Shown here one piece after another: positions 1-5,154 of a stretch of DNA of 5,154 bases. Each line of letters starts with the position of its first letter. Position 1 is the stretch's first letter. The notes beneath the pieces were generated by a model that did not search any database, had not been told where the DNA came from, and saw nothing but the letters and a program-made list of their open reading frames with translations. The stretch comes from an uncultured Bacilli bacterium (GTDB lineage: Bacteria > Bacillota_I > Bacilli_A > RF39 > UBA660): NCBI GenBank assembly GCA_944363745.1, contig CALVVD010000072.1:1-5154 (forward strand), in the 5' to 3' direction. The position numbers and the translations under genes are program-made.

Positions 1-63
1 TATTATGGTTATATGATGAGAGCTGATAGTAAGTGTTTACAATATAAATTAAAAATTAAGTAA
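1..63 (+). CDS. C-terminal end of an unrecognised upstream ORF (partial)
   Basis: Only frame 1 is open from the window edge; it runs 20 codons to a TAA at 61-63, while the other two forward frames stop within 25 bases. The visible tail, roughly YYGYMMRADSKC followed by a basic, Lys-rich end, does not match the C-terminus of UMP kinase (PyrH), which often precedes frr in Bacillota. I do not recognise the family. Twenty codons without a stop in such AT-rich DNA is only modest evidence for coding, so this could also be chance. Confidence 0.35.
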   Translation, partial: YYGYMMRADSKCLQYKLKIK

Positions 64-66
64 TTA

Positions 67-95
67 TTGCTATTTCTTTATGTTTATAGTAAAAT
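67..95 (+). promoter_or_regulatory. Probable sigma-A promoter of frr
   Basis: TTGCTA at 67-72 (4 of 6 to the -35 consensus) and TAAAAT at 90-95 (5 of 6 to the -10 consensus) are separated by 17 bases. It lies just after the upstream ORF stop. The predicted start of transcription, near 102, would leave an exceptionally short leader, with the AGGAGA ribosome binding site (103-108) almost at the 5' end. The alternative TATAGT at 85-90 has no good -35 at proper spacing. AT-rich DNA gives many false promoter matches. Confidence 0.35.
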
Positions 96-115
96 TTAAT
101 TAAGGAGAAGATGTT

Positions 116-661
116 ATGAATAGTGAATTTATTAGTGATGTAGAAAATAAAATGAAAGGTGCTCTTGCTAACTTAGAAAAACGTTTTACTACAGTTAGAG
201 CAGGACGTGCTAATCCTTCTAGTTTAGATGGTGTTATGGTTGATTATTATGGTTCTATGACTCCTTTAAAGAGTCTTGCTACTATATCAGTACCAGAAGC
301 AACTCAGTTATTAATTAAACCTTTTGATAAAGGATGTTTAGGTAGTATAGAAAAAGCTATTATCGCTGCTAATTTAGGGTTTAATCCTTCTAATGACGGA
401 GAAACTATTAGAATAGTAATACCAGCTTTAACAGAAGAGAGAAGACGTGAACTTACTAAACAAGTTAAAGCTATGGCAGAAGATGCTAAAGTATCTATTA
501 GAAATATTAGACATGAATCTAATGAAAAAATTGAAAAGATGGAACTACCTGAAGATGAAGAAAAAGGTATGATGAAAGAAGTTCAAGACCTTGTTAATGA
601 ATATAATAAAGATATAGATAATCTTTATAAAGATAAAGAAAAAGAATTAATGACTGTATAG
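116..661 (+). CDS. frr: Ribosome recycling factor (RRF)
   Basis: RRF acts in the cytosol with EF-G after termination, splitting the 70S post-termination complex so the ribosome can be reused; it is normally essential. The 181-residue product is close to the family's usual 185. It shows the N-terminal helix with the FTTVRAGRANPSSLDG signature (residues 24-39), the inserted beta domain (about 31-104) with YYG and the PEATQLLIKPFD segment, and the long C-terminal helices. IRNIRHESNE (128-137) contains the two conserved arginines of the ribosome-contacting face, R129 and R132 in E. coli numbering. The ATG at 116 follows AGGAGA (103-108) at 7 bases and begins exactly where family members begin. 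The gene has its own probable promoter and is followed by a hairpin terminator, so it appears to be monocistronic. Codon use is A/T-ending but its GC is higher than that of the following ATPase gene. Confidence 0.97.
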   Translation: MNSEFISDVENKMKGALANLEKRFTTVRAGRANPSSLDGVMVDYYGSMTPLKSLATISVPEATQLLIKPFDKGCLGSIEKAIIAANLGFNPSNDGETIRIVIPALTEERRRELTKQVKAMAEDAKVSIRNIRHESNEKIEKMELPEDEEKGMMKEVQDLVNEYNKDIDNLYKDKEKELMTV

Positions 662-688
662 TAGTGTTTATCACTACTTTTAATTTTT
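660..688 (+). terminator. Intrinsic terminator of frr, overlapping its stop codon
   Basis: AGTAGTG (660-666) pairs perfectly with CACTACT (672-678) around the loop TTTAT, giving 7 base pairs of which 3 are G-C, followed by a T-rich tract up to 688. The stem starts inside the frr TAG stop codon. Because the stem is short, read-through into the downstream ATPase gene is plausible, and no clear separate promoter for that gene is visible. Confidence 0.6.
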
Positions 689-698
689 AGGAGGAAAT

Positions 699-1525
699 AT
701 GATTTTAGAAGTAATAATTGAAAATATTCTTTCATTTAAAAATAAAACTAGCTTTTATTTCGATAGTGTTACTACTATAACAGGTGATAATAATAGTGGT
801 AAAACTAATTTGTTTAAAATACTAAACTTAGTTAGAAAAATGCTTAGAACTTCTAATAATCTATTAAGTAGTTATCTATTTAATGATGATAATAGTAGTT
901 TTGAAATAACTTTTATAATTAATGATACTAAATATACTTATGGTTTTGTTTTTAATAGAATAGAAAAGTAATTTTTAAAGAATATTTATATTGCCAAGAT
1001 ACTATTATTTATGAAGAAACTAATATTAGTAAATTATCTATAAAGTCTAATGAAAAATTAAATGATATATATAAATTCTTAACTTATGATATAGCTATCT
1101 TTTTTTCTATAAGAGACTTAATAGAACCATCATTTACTCTATATAGTAAAGATACTAACAATAAATTAAAACCTTATATCTTAAATTTCTTTAAGAAAGT
1201 AAATATTAATATAATAGATTATAAAGTTACTCCTCTTAAAATAGGAAATAATACTGGCTATAACACTAAATTTAAATATAAAATAGATGATAAGAATTAT
1301 ATTATAGATTATGGAGATGAATCTTTAAGTAATAGATTAGTCTTTGCTTTAATTCCTTTTGTCTTAAAAGCAAGAGAAGATAATAAGATTTTAATAATAG
1401 ATGATTTAGATAGCTTTTTAGATAATAAAATTATTATAGAAATTATAAATATGTTTAATAACGGGCAACTAATATTTAGTAGTCATAATAAATATAGATT
1501 TAATTGTAAAAGAATAGAATTATAA
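699..1525 (+). pseudogene. Frameshifted AAA/ABC-type ATPase (COG1106-like)
   Basis: The first part reads in one frame from ATG 699 (after AGGAGG at 689-694) to TAA 969-971, giving 90 residues; the rest reads in another frame from 968 to TAA 1523-1525, adding 185 residues. Joined, they make a coherent protein of about 275 residues. The N-terminus (MILEVIIENILSFKNKT) and Walker A GDNNSGKT (29-36) are typical of predicted ATPases of the AAA_15/COG1106 type. On the joined numbering follow a weak signature-like region DESLSNRL (207-213), Walker B ILIIDDLD (231-238), and a switch histidine in FSSHN (260-264). The usual Walker B Asp-Glu is Asp-Asp here, and the family's following Leu-His is absent. 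Relatives are often longer, near 400 residues, and some belong to phage-defence loci; no nuclease or other partner is present. The second part has no ATG start or ribosome binding site near its beginning, so it is unlikely to be made alone. A true pseudogene, a phase-variable gene and a sequencing error are all possible. Confidence 0.75.
959..971 (+). other. Frameshift site in the ATPase gene
   Basis: The downstream frame is closed by a TAG at 956-958 and the upstream frame by the TAA at 969-971, so the switch must fall within this 13-base overlap. It contains the run AAAA at 964-967. Adding one A restores continuous reading as I-E-K-V-I-F-K-E-Y, with no other disruption through to 1525. The simplest account is loss of one A from a five-A run. 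Confidence 0.8.
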
Positions 1526-1535
1526 AGAAAAATAC

Positions 1536-1565
1536 TTTACATATAACTTTTAAATATGATATAGT
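1536..1565 (+). promoter_or_regulatory. Promoter of the T-box/HAD/pheST operon, extended -10
   Basis: TTTACA at 1536-1541 (5 of 6 to the -35 consensus) and TATAGT at 1560-1565 (4 of 6 to the -10) are spaced by 18 bases. A TG at 1557-1558 sits one base before the -10, forming an extended -10. It lies just downstream of the ATPase stop and upstream of the T-box stem I, exactly where a leader promoter is expected. Predicted transcription start is near 1572. Confidence 0.6.
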
Positions 1566-1571
1566 AATTCA

Positions 1572-1794
1572 TGAAAAAACAGTGATTAAGAAGTAGTAGT
1601 AAATGATTTCTTTAAAGAGAGTCTATGGTTGGTGAAAATAGATAAGAATAGTTTATGAATTCATCTTAGGAGTTCCTATAACAAAATTATAGGCGTTCAT
1701 CGCGTTAAGATTAATGAGAATAGTAATAACTATAAATTAAGGTGGTACAGTGTAGATTATCTATGCCCTTAAGTTATAGTTATTTTTTATTTTT
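1572..1794 (+). promoter_or_regulatory. T-box leader sensing uncharged tRNA-Phe (UUC specifier)
   Basis: T-box leaders bind a specific tRNA and let transcription continue only when it is uncharged. Stem I is recognisable by AGTA near 1592-1600, AGAGAG (1616-1621), and the distal GGTTGGTGAAA loop (1627-1637) closed by TCTAT/ATAGA. The specifier region is GAA-TTC-A followed by TTAGGAGTT; the specifier triplet TTC lies at 1660-1662 and reads Phe, matching the downstream pheST. A hairpin CCTATAA (1675-1681) with TTATAGG (1687-1693) follows, then the linker with CGTTAAG. The T-box itself is AAGGTGGTACAGTG (1739-1752); its TGGT (1743-1746) would pair with the tRNA 3' end, and the last T fits an A discriminator base, as tRNA-Phe has. 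The antiterminator can form from TTAAGG (1737-1742) with CCTTAA (1767-1772), bulge TGGTACA, and inner helix 1750-1756 with 1760-1766. The exact 5' end is estimated from the promoter. Confidence 0.92.
1725..1794 (+). terminator. T-box terminator hairpin
   Basis: Bases 1725-1742 pair with 1767-1784 at 17 of 18 positions (one A/G mismatch at 1736/1773), immediately followed by a T-rich tract to 1794. The helix encloses the T-box bulge and an inner hairpin, so the six G/C-proximal pairs are shared with the antiterminator helix instead of competing with it in a separate hairpin. This is the attenuation point before the HAD gene, and it would also stop transcripts reading through from the ATPase gene. 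Confidence 0.75.
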
Positions 1795-1805
1795 AAGGAG
1801 GAGTT

Positions 1806-2450
1806 ATGGTTAAACGATTTATTTGGGATTTAAATGGTACTATTTTAGATGGAGACTTTTCAATAGACGAGAAATTATTTAAAGAAAATTTGAGTGAAGA
1901 AAACTATGCAAAGTTTATTAGTAAGTGGTTTGCTTTACTTAAGACTTATGAAAGGAAATATCCTAAATATGATAGAAAAATGTTAAGTAGTTTTCTTAGT
2001 ACAAATATAGGTATAAATATAAGTTCAGAACTAATAGATGATTGGTCTAATTACATGATAAATGTTAATGAAGTGATCCATCCTGGAGCGGTTGAAGTCC
2101 TAGATTATTTAAATAGTAAAGGAATAGAAAATGTCATTTATTCAAATGGCTTTACTAATATGCAAGTAGGAAGACTTAAAAAAGTAGGACTAGATTCATA
2201 TTTTAAAGAAATTATAGGAGCAGATCATTATATGAAACCTAGTAAAGAAGGATATCTTTATGCTTGTGGGCCATATAAACCAAGTGAATGTGTTATGGTA
2301 GGAGATAATTATACTAAAGATATAGTGGGAGCGAGAAATGTAGGACTTGATGCTATTTATTATAGTCCTAAAAAAGATGTAGATATTCCTCATATAAAAA
2401 AGTTAGTTAAGATAAAGGAGATGTGTGAACATGGATATGGAAGATATTAA
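1806..2450 (+). CDS. HAD-superfamily hydrolase (phosphatase-like), first gene of the phe operon
   Basis: The 214-residue product has all four HAD motifs in order. Motif I is WDLNGT, with nucleophile D8 and T12 but Asn at position 10 where most phosphatases have Asp. Motif II is S113 in YSNG, motif III K144 in MKPSKEGY, and motif IV GDNYTKD with D167 and D172. A helical cap of about 70-80 residues between motifs I and II suggests a subfamily I (C1-type cap) enzyme. It is soluble, with no signal peptide or membrane segment. Substrate cannot be told; Asn at the second position of motif I occurs in other HAD proteins, and may alter or weaken phosphatase chemistry. AGGAGG (1796-1801) lies 4 bases before the ATG, directly after the T-box terminator, so the gene should be induced by uncharged tRNA-Phe. 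Its end overlaps the pheS start by 20 bases, implying co-translation with pheS. Confidence 0.88.
   Translation: MVKRFIWDLNGTILDGDFSIDEKLFKENLSEENYAKFISKWFALLKTYERKYPKYDRKMLSSFLSTNIGINISSELIDDWSNYMINVNEVIHPGAVEVLDYLNSKGIENVIYSNGFTNMQVGRLKKVGLDSYFKEIIGADHYMKPSKEGYLYACGPYKPSECVMVGDNYTKDIVGARNVGLDAIYYSPKKDVDIPHIKKLVKIKEMCEHGYGRY
2415..2420 (+). promoter_or_regulatory. Ribosome binding site deciding the pheS start
   Basis: AAGGAG lies inside the end of the HAD gene. Three in-frame starts follow: GTG 2425 (4 bases away), ATG 2431 (10 bases) and ATG 2437 (16 bases). ATG 2431 is the best compromise of codon and spacing; GTG at 4 bases is close but not impossible. Confidence 0.55.
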
Positions 2451-3480
2451 AAAAGAAATAGAGAAAGATTTAAGTAGTGTTAAAGATTTAAAGAGTCTTA
2501 ATGAACTACATATTAAATACTTAAGTAAGAAAGGTATTATTACAGAACTTAATAGTAAGATTAAAGATATTCCAAATGATAAGAAAAAAGAATTTGGTAT
2601 GGGTGTTAATTCTCTAAGAAATTACTTTAATGAAAATTATAATACTATTAAAGAAAAACTTGAGAGTGAAGAATTAAATAAAAAATTAGAGAGTGAATCT
2701 ATTGATATTAGTTTGCCTAGTACAAAGGTGAGTATAGGTTCTCCTAATATATTAGAAAAATTAATAGAAGAAGTAGAAGAAGTATTTATGTCTATGGGTT
2801 ATGATGTGGTTGATGGACCAGAAGTAGAAGAAGATAAATATAACTTTGAAATGTTAAATATACCTAAAGGACATCCGGCAAGAGATGCTCAAGATACTTT
2901 TTATATTGAAGGAGAAGAGGTATTACTTAGAAGTCAAACATCACCTGTCCAAGTTAGAACAATGTTAAAAGGAAAAGGTGAAGTACCAGTTAGAGTAATA
3001 TGTCCTGGTAAGACTTATAGAAGAGATGATGATGATGCTACTCATTCTCATCAATTTATGCAAATAGAAGGATTACTTGTAGATAAAGATATATCTTTAT
3101 CTGATTTAAAAGGAACTATTGATGTTATTGTTAAGAAATTGTTTGGTAACGATGTAGAAACTCGTTTTAGACCTAGTTATTATCAATTTACTGAGCCATC
3201 AGTAGAAGTAGATATTAGTTGTTTTAACTGTAAAGGAAAAGGTTGTAATATTTGTAAACATACAGGTTGGATTACTATTGCAGGAGCAGGTATTGTTCAT
3301 CCTAATGTTCTTCGTACGAGTGGCTATGATCCTAATATCTGGAGTGGTTTTGCTTTTGGCTTTGGAGCAGAACGTATGGCAATGCTTAAATACGATATAA
3401 ATGATTTACGAGTATTTTATAATACCGATTTAAGAGAAGTTAAAAATTTTGACAGAAAGGAGATTAGCAATAATGATTAA
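2431..3480 (+). CDS. pheS: Phenylalanyl-tRNA synthetase alpha subunit
   Basis: PheS carries the class II catalytic core that activates phenylalanine and charges tRNA-Phe, working as (alpha-beta)2 with PheT in the cytosol. The 349-residue product has the N-terminal coiled-coil tRNA-binding arm (about 1-85), then the core: MGYDVVDGPEVE (motif 1 region), HPARDAQDTFY, motif 2 PGKTYRRDDDDATHSHQF, FTEPSVEVD in the Phe pocket, and motif 3 GFAFGFGAERMAMLKY. The Ala of GFAFG matches the position that sets side-chain size in the amino-acid pocket of E. coli PheS (A294). A CxxC...CxxC cluster (CFNC and CNIC, about 264-275) is present, as in many Bacillota PheS proteins. Length is near the family norm of about 340-350. 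The ATG at 2431 was chosen by ribosome-site spacing; GTG 2425 would add two residues. It overlaps the HAD gene by 20 bases and pheT by 8, and is controlled by the upstream T-box. Confidence 0.97.
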   Translation: MDMEDIKKEIEKDLSSVKDLKSLNELHIKYLSKKGIITELNSKIKDIPNDKKKEFGMGVNSLRNYFNENYNTIKEKLESEELNKKLESESIDISLPSTKVSIGSPNILEKLIEEVEEVFMSMGYDVVDGPEVEEDKYNFEMLNIPKGHPARDAQDTFYIEGEEVLLRSQTSPVQVRTMLKGKGEVPVRVICPGKTYRRDDDDATHSHQFMQIEGLLVDKDISLSDLKGTIDVIVKKLFGNDVETRFRPSYYQFTEPSVEVDISCFNCKGKGCNICKHTGWITIAGAGIVHPNVLRTSGYDPNIWSGFAFGFGAERMAMLKYDINDLRVFYNTDLREVKNFDRKEISNND

Positions 3481-5154
3481 TTTAGAATGGGTAAAAGATT
3501 ATATAGATATATCTGATCAAGACTTAGAAAAACTTGCTGTTAAGATTACAGAAGCTGGTATTAATGTTGAAAAAGTTATTACTAATAAAATTGATAATCT
3601 AGTTATTGGTAAAGTTGTAAGTTGTATTGATTATCCTGATAGCGATCACTTACATTTATGTATGGTTGATGTAGGAAAAGACAATCTACAACAAATAGTA
3701 TGTGGTGCTCCTAATGTCCGTGAAGGACTTAAAGTAATTGTGGCACTTCCTGGGGCAGTACTTCCAGGAGACTTTGCTATTAAAACTAGTAAGATTAGAG
3801 GAGTAGAATCTAATGGAATGATCTGTGCTTTATATGAACTTGGTCTTGAAGAGAAAAATGATGAGACTTATGCTAAAGGTATAGAAGAGTTAAGTAGTGA
3901 TGCTCCTATAGGAAAAGATCCACTAGTTTATTTAGGACTTGAAGATACATTATATGAGTTAGATATTCATAAACATCGTAATAATGATTGTTACTATCAT
4001 ATTGGTTTTGCTTATGAGATATCTGCAATATTAAATAGAAAAGTAACACTACCTGATTTATCTTATAAAGAAGATAAAGATAATATTAATAATCATTTTA
4101 AACTTGAAGTAGAAACTAGTAAATGCCCTTATTACTTAGCTAAGATGGTTACTAATGTAGAAATAGGCGAGTCACCTGACTTTATAAAGAAAAGATTAGC
4201 TTCTGTTGGTATGAGACCAATAAATAATGTCGTAGATATTTCTAATTATGTTATGTTAGAGTTTGGTCAACCTCTTCATTTCTTTGATAAAGATGCTTTA
4301 GGTGATAAAATCTTAGTAAGGGATGCTAAAGATGAAGAAGTAATTACTACTTTAGATAATAAAGAAAGAGTTCTTAAAGCAAGTGATATCGTTATTACTG
4401 ATGGAACTAGCCCTGTTTGTGTTGCTGGCGTTATGGGAGGAGTTAATACTGAAGTTGAGCCTACTACTAAAAATATTCTAATAGAAGCTGCTATCTTTGA
4501 TCCTGTTAATATTAGATATACGGCAAGTCACTTAGATCTTAGAAGTGAAGCTAGTATAAGATATGGTAAAGGCCTAAGTTATGAATATACTCGTTATGCT
4601 CTTGATAGAGCTTGCCACCTATTAGAAAAATATGCTAATGCTACAATTCTTTCTGGTACTGTTATGCATGATAAAATTGATAAAACTCCTAAAGTAGTAG
4701 AATTTATTCCAGATCAAGTAGATAAAATGTTAGGAATAAGAATTACTGAAAGTGATATGAAATATGAACTTGAACGTCTTGATTTTCCTTATACTTTAGA
4801 AAATGGTAAGTTTAAAGTAACTATTCCTAGTAGAAGACTTGATATTGATCCTAATGTTAATGATATAGCAGAAGAAATAGGTAGACTTTATGGATATCAA
4901 AAATTAGTATCTACATTACCTAGAGTAGAAATAAGAAGAGGAGAGTATGTAGGAGATGTTAAATATCGTAAAGCTATTTCTAAACGTCTTAGAAGTTTAG
5001 GACTTAACGAGGTTAAAACTTACACTTTAGTATCTCCATCTATGGCTAGTAGTTTTGATTATGAAGAAAAAGAAAAAATTACTTTGCCTAATCCTATGAG
5101 TATAGATAAGAGTGTTATTAGAACAAGTTTAATACCATCATTACTTAATGTATA
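3473..5154 (+). CDS. pheT: Phenylalanyl-tRNA synthetase beta subunit (3' end beyond window)
   Basis: PheT binds tRNA-Phe and hydrolyses misacylated Tyr-tRNA-Phe. The frame is open for 560 codons from ATG 3473 to the window edge, out of the roughly 790-800 usual, so the rest of the catalytic-like core and the C-terminal FDX-ACB anticodon domain lie outside. Visible parts: N-terminal segment MINLEWVKDYIDI; the EMAP/OB-type tRNA-binding domain (about 40-150) with HPDADKL-like YPDSDHLHL, VCGAPNV and ESNGMICA; the B3/B4 editing domain (about 210-385) with MRPINNVVDISNYVM, FGQPLHFFD and VAGVMGG; the B5 domain (about 405-475) ending IPSRRLDIDPNVNDIAEE, IGRLYGY; then the start of the core. Two usually conserved stretches diverge: HKHRNNDC (166-173) where TPNR-type sequences are common, and RYGKGL (363-368) where RFEKG-type is common. 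AAAGGAG (3456-3462) precedes the ATG by 10 bases, and the start overlaps the pheS stop by 8 bases. Confidence 0.96.
   Translation, partial: MINLEWVKDYIDISDQDLEKLAVKITEAGINVEKVITNKIDNLVIGKVVSCIDYPDSDHLHLCMVDVGKDNLQQIVCGAPNVREGLKVIVALPGAVLPGDFAIKTSKIRGVESNGMICALYELGLEEKNDETYAKGIEELSSDAPIGKDPLVYLGLEDTLYELDIHKHRNNDCYYHIGFAYEISAILNRKVTLPDLSYKEDKDNINNHFKLEVETSKCPYYLAKMVTNVEIGESPDFIKKRLASVGMRPINNVVDISNYVMLEFGQPLHFFDKDALGDKILVRDAKDEEVITTLDNKERVLKASDIVITDGTSPVCVAGVMGGVNTEVEPTTKNILIEAAIFDPVNIRYTASHLDLRSEASIRYGKGLSYEYTRYALDRACHLLEKYANATILSGTVMHDKIDKTPKVVEFIPDQVDKMLGIRITESDMKYELERLDFPYTLENGKFKVTIPSRRLDIDPNVNDIAEEIGRLYGYQKLVSTLPRVEIRRGEYVGDVKYRKAISKRLRSLGLNEVKTYTLVSPSMASSFDYEEKEKITLPNPMSIDKSVIRTSLIPSLLNV

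Noticed and set aside
591..618. TTGTTA and TATAGA with 16-base spacing inside frr as a promoter for the ATPase gene
   Set aside because: It lies within coding sequence of an AT-rich genome where such matches are common, and the resulting transcript would meet the frr terminator.
959..975. Programmed -1 frameshifting in the ATPase gene
   Set aside because: The AGAAAAG site is only a weak slippery sequence, there is no Shine-Dalgarno-like element upstream and no stable downstream hairpin, so a simple one-base loss is more likely.
662..1535. Insertion sequence or attachment-site repeats flanking the ATPase gene
   Set aside because: I found no matching direct or inverted repeats at the two edges and no transposase or integrase in the window.
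1663..1665. ATC (Ile) as the T-box specifier
   Set aside because: The GAA-specifier-purine context selects TTC at 1660-1662, and the downstream pheS/pheT genes and the T-box base matching an A discriminator agree with Phe.
2196..2393. 65-residue minus-strand ORF
   Set aside because: It lies wholly inside the HAD gene, has no ribosome binding site worth noting, and its low-complexity Ile/Phe/Ser-rich sequence is what the reverse strand of AT-rich coding DNA gives.
1806..5154. UGA read as tryptophan (Mollicutes code)
   Set aside because: All six Trp codons in the HAD, pheS and visible pheT genes are TGG and no gene contains an in-frame TGA. No gene here ends in TGA either, so this is not proof, but there is no evidence of recoding.

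Overview
The window comes from a very AT-rich genome and carries translation-related housekeeping genes, all on the + strand. Gene content, strong AGGAGG-type ribosome binding sites, a T-box leader and bacterial-type FRS sequences point to a low-GC Bacillota. I infer a Bacilli relative close to the Mollicutes-like gut lineages, but sequence alone cannot place it firmly. All six visible Trp codons in the intact genes are TGG and no gene needs TGA read through, so nothing suggests UGA recoding.

Layout from left to right: the last 20 codons of an unrecognised upstream ORF (1-63); a probable promoter and frr, encoding ribosome recycling factor (116-661); a small hairpin terminator overlapping the frr stop codon (660-688); a frameshifted AAA/ABC-type ATPase gene (699-1525); a promoter with an extended -10 (1536-1565); a tRNA-Phe-sensing T-box leader with UUC specifier, T-box bulge and terminator (about 1572-1794); a HAD-superfamily hydrolase (1806-2450); pheS (2431-3480); and the first 560 codons of pheT (3473 to the window edge).

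The HAD gene, pheS and pheT form one tightly packed operon: the first pair overlaps by 20 bases and the second by 8. The T-box lies ahead of the HAD gene, so all three genes should be induced when tRNA-Phe is uncharged. PheS and PheT assemble into the (alpha-beta)2 phenylalanyl-tRNA synthetase, which restores charging and closes the loop. Why a phosphatase-like gene leads this operon is unclear and is one of the more interesting points here.

The ATPase looks like an accessory insertion between two core units. It is visibly poorer in GC than its neighbours, has no recognisable partner gene, has a weakened Walker B region, and is interrupted by a single -1-type frameshift inside a 13-base overlap containing a four-A run. 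I see no mobile element, CRISPR array, tRNA or rRNA gene, and no convincing new multi-gene system.
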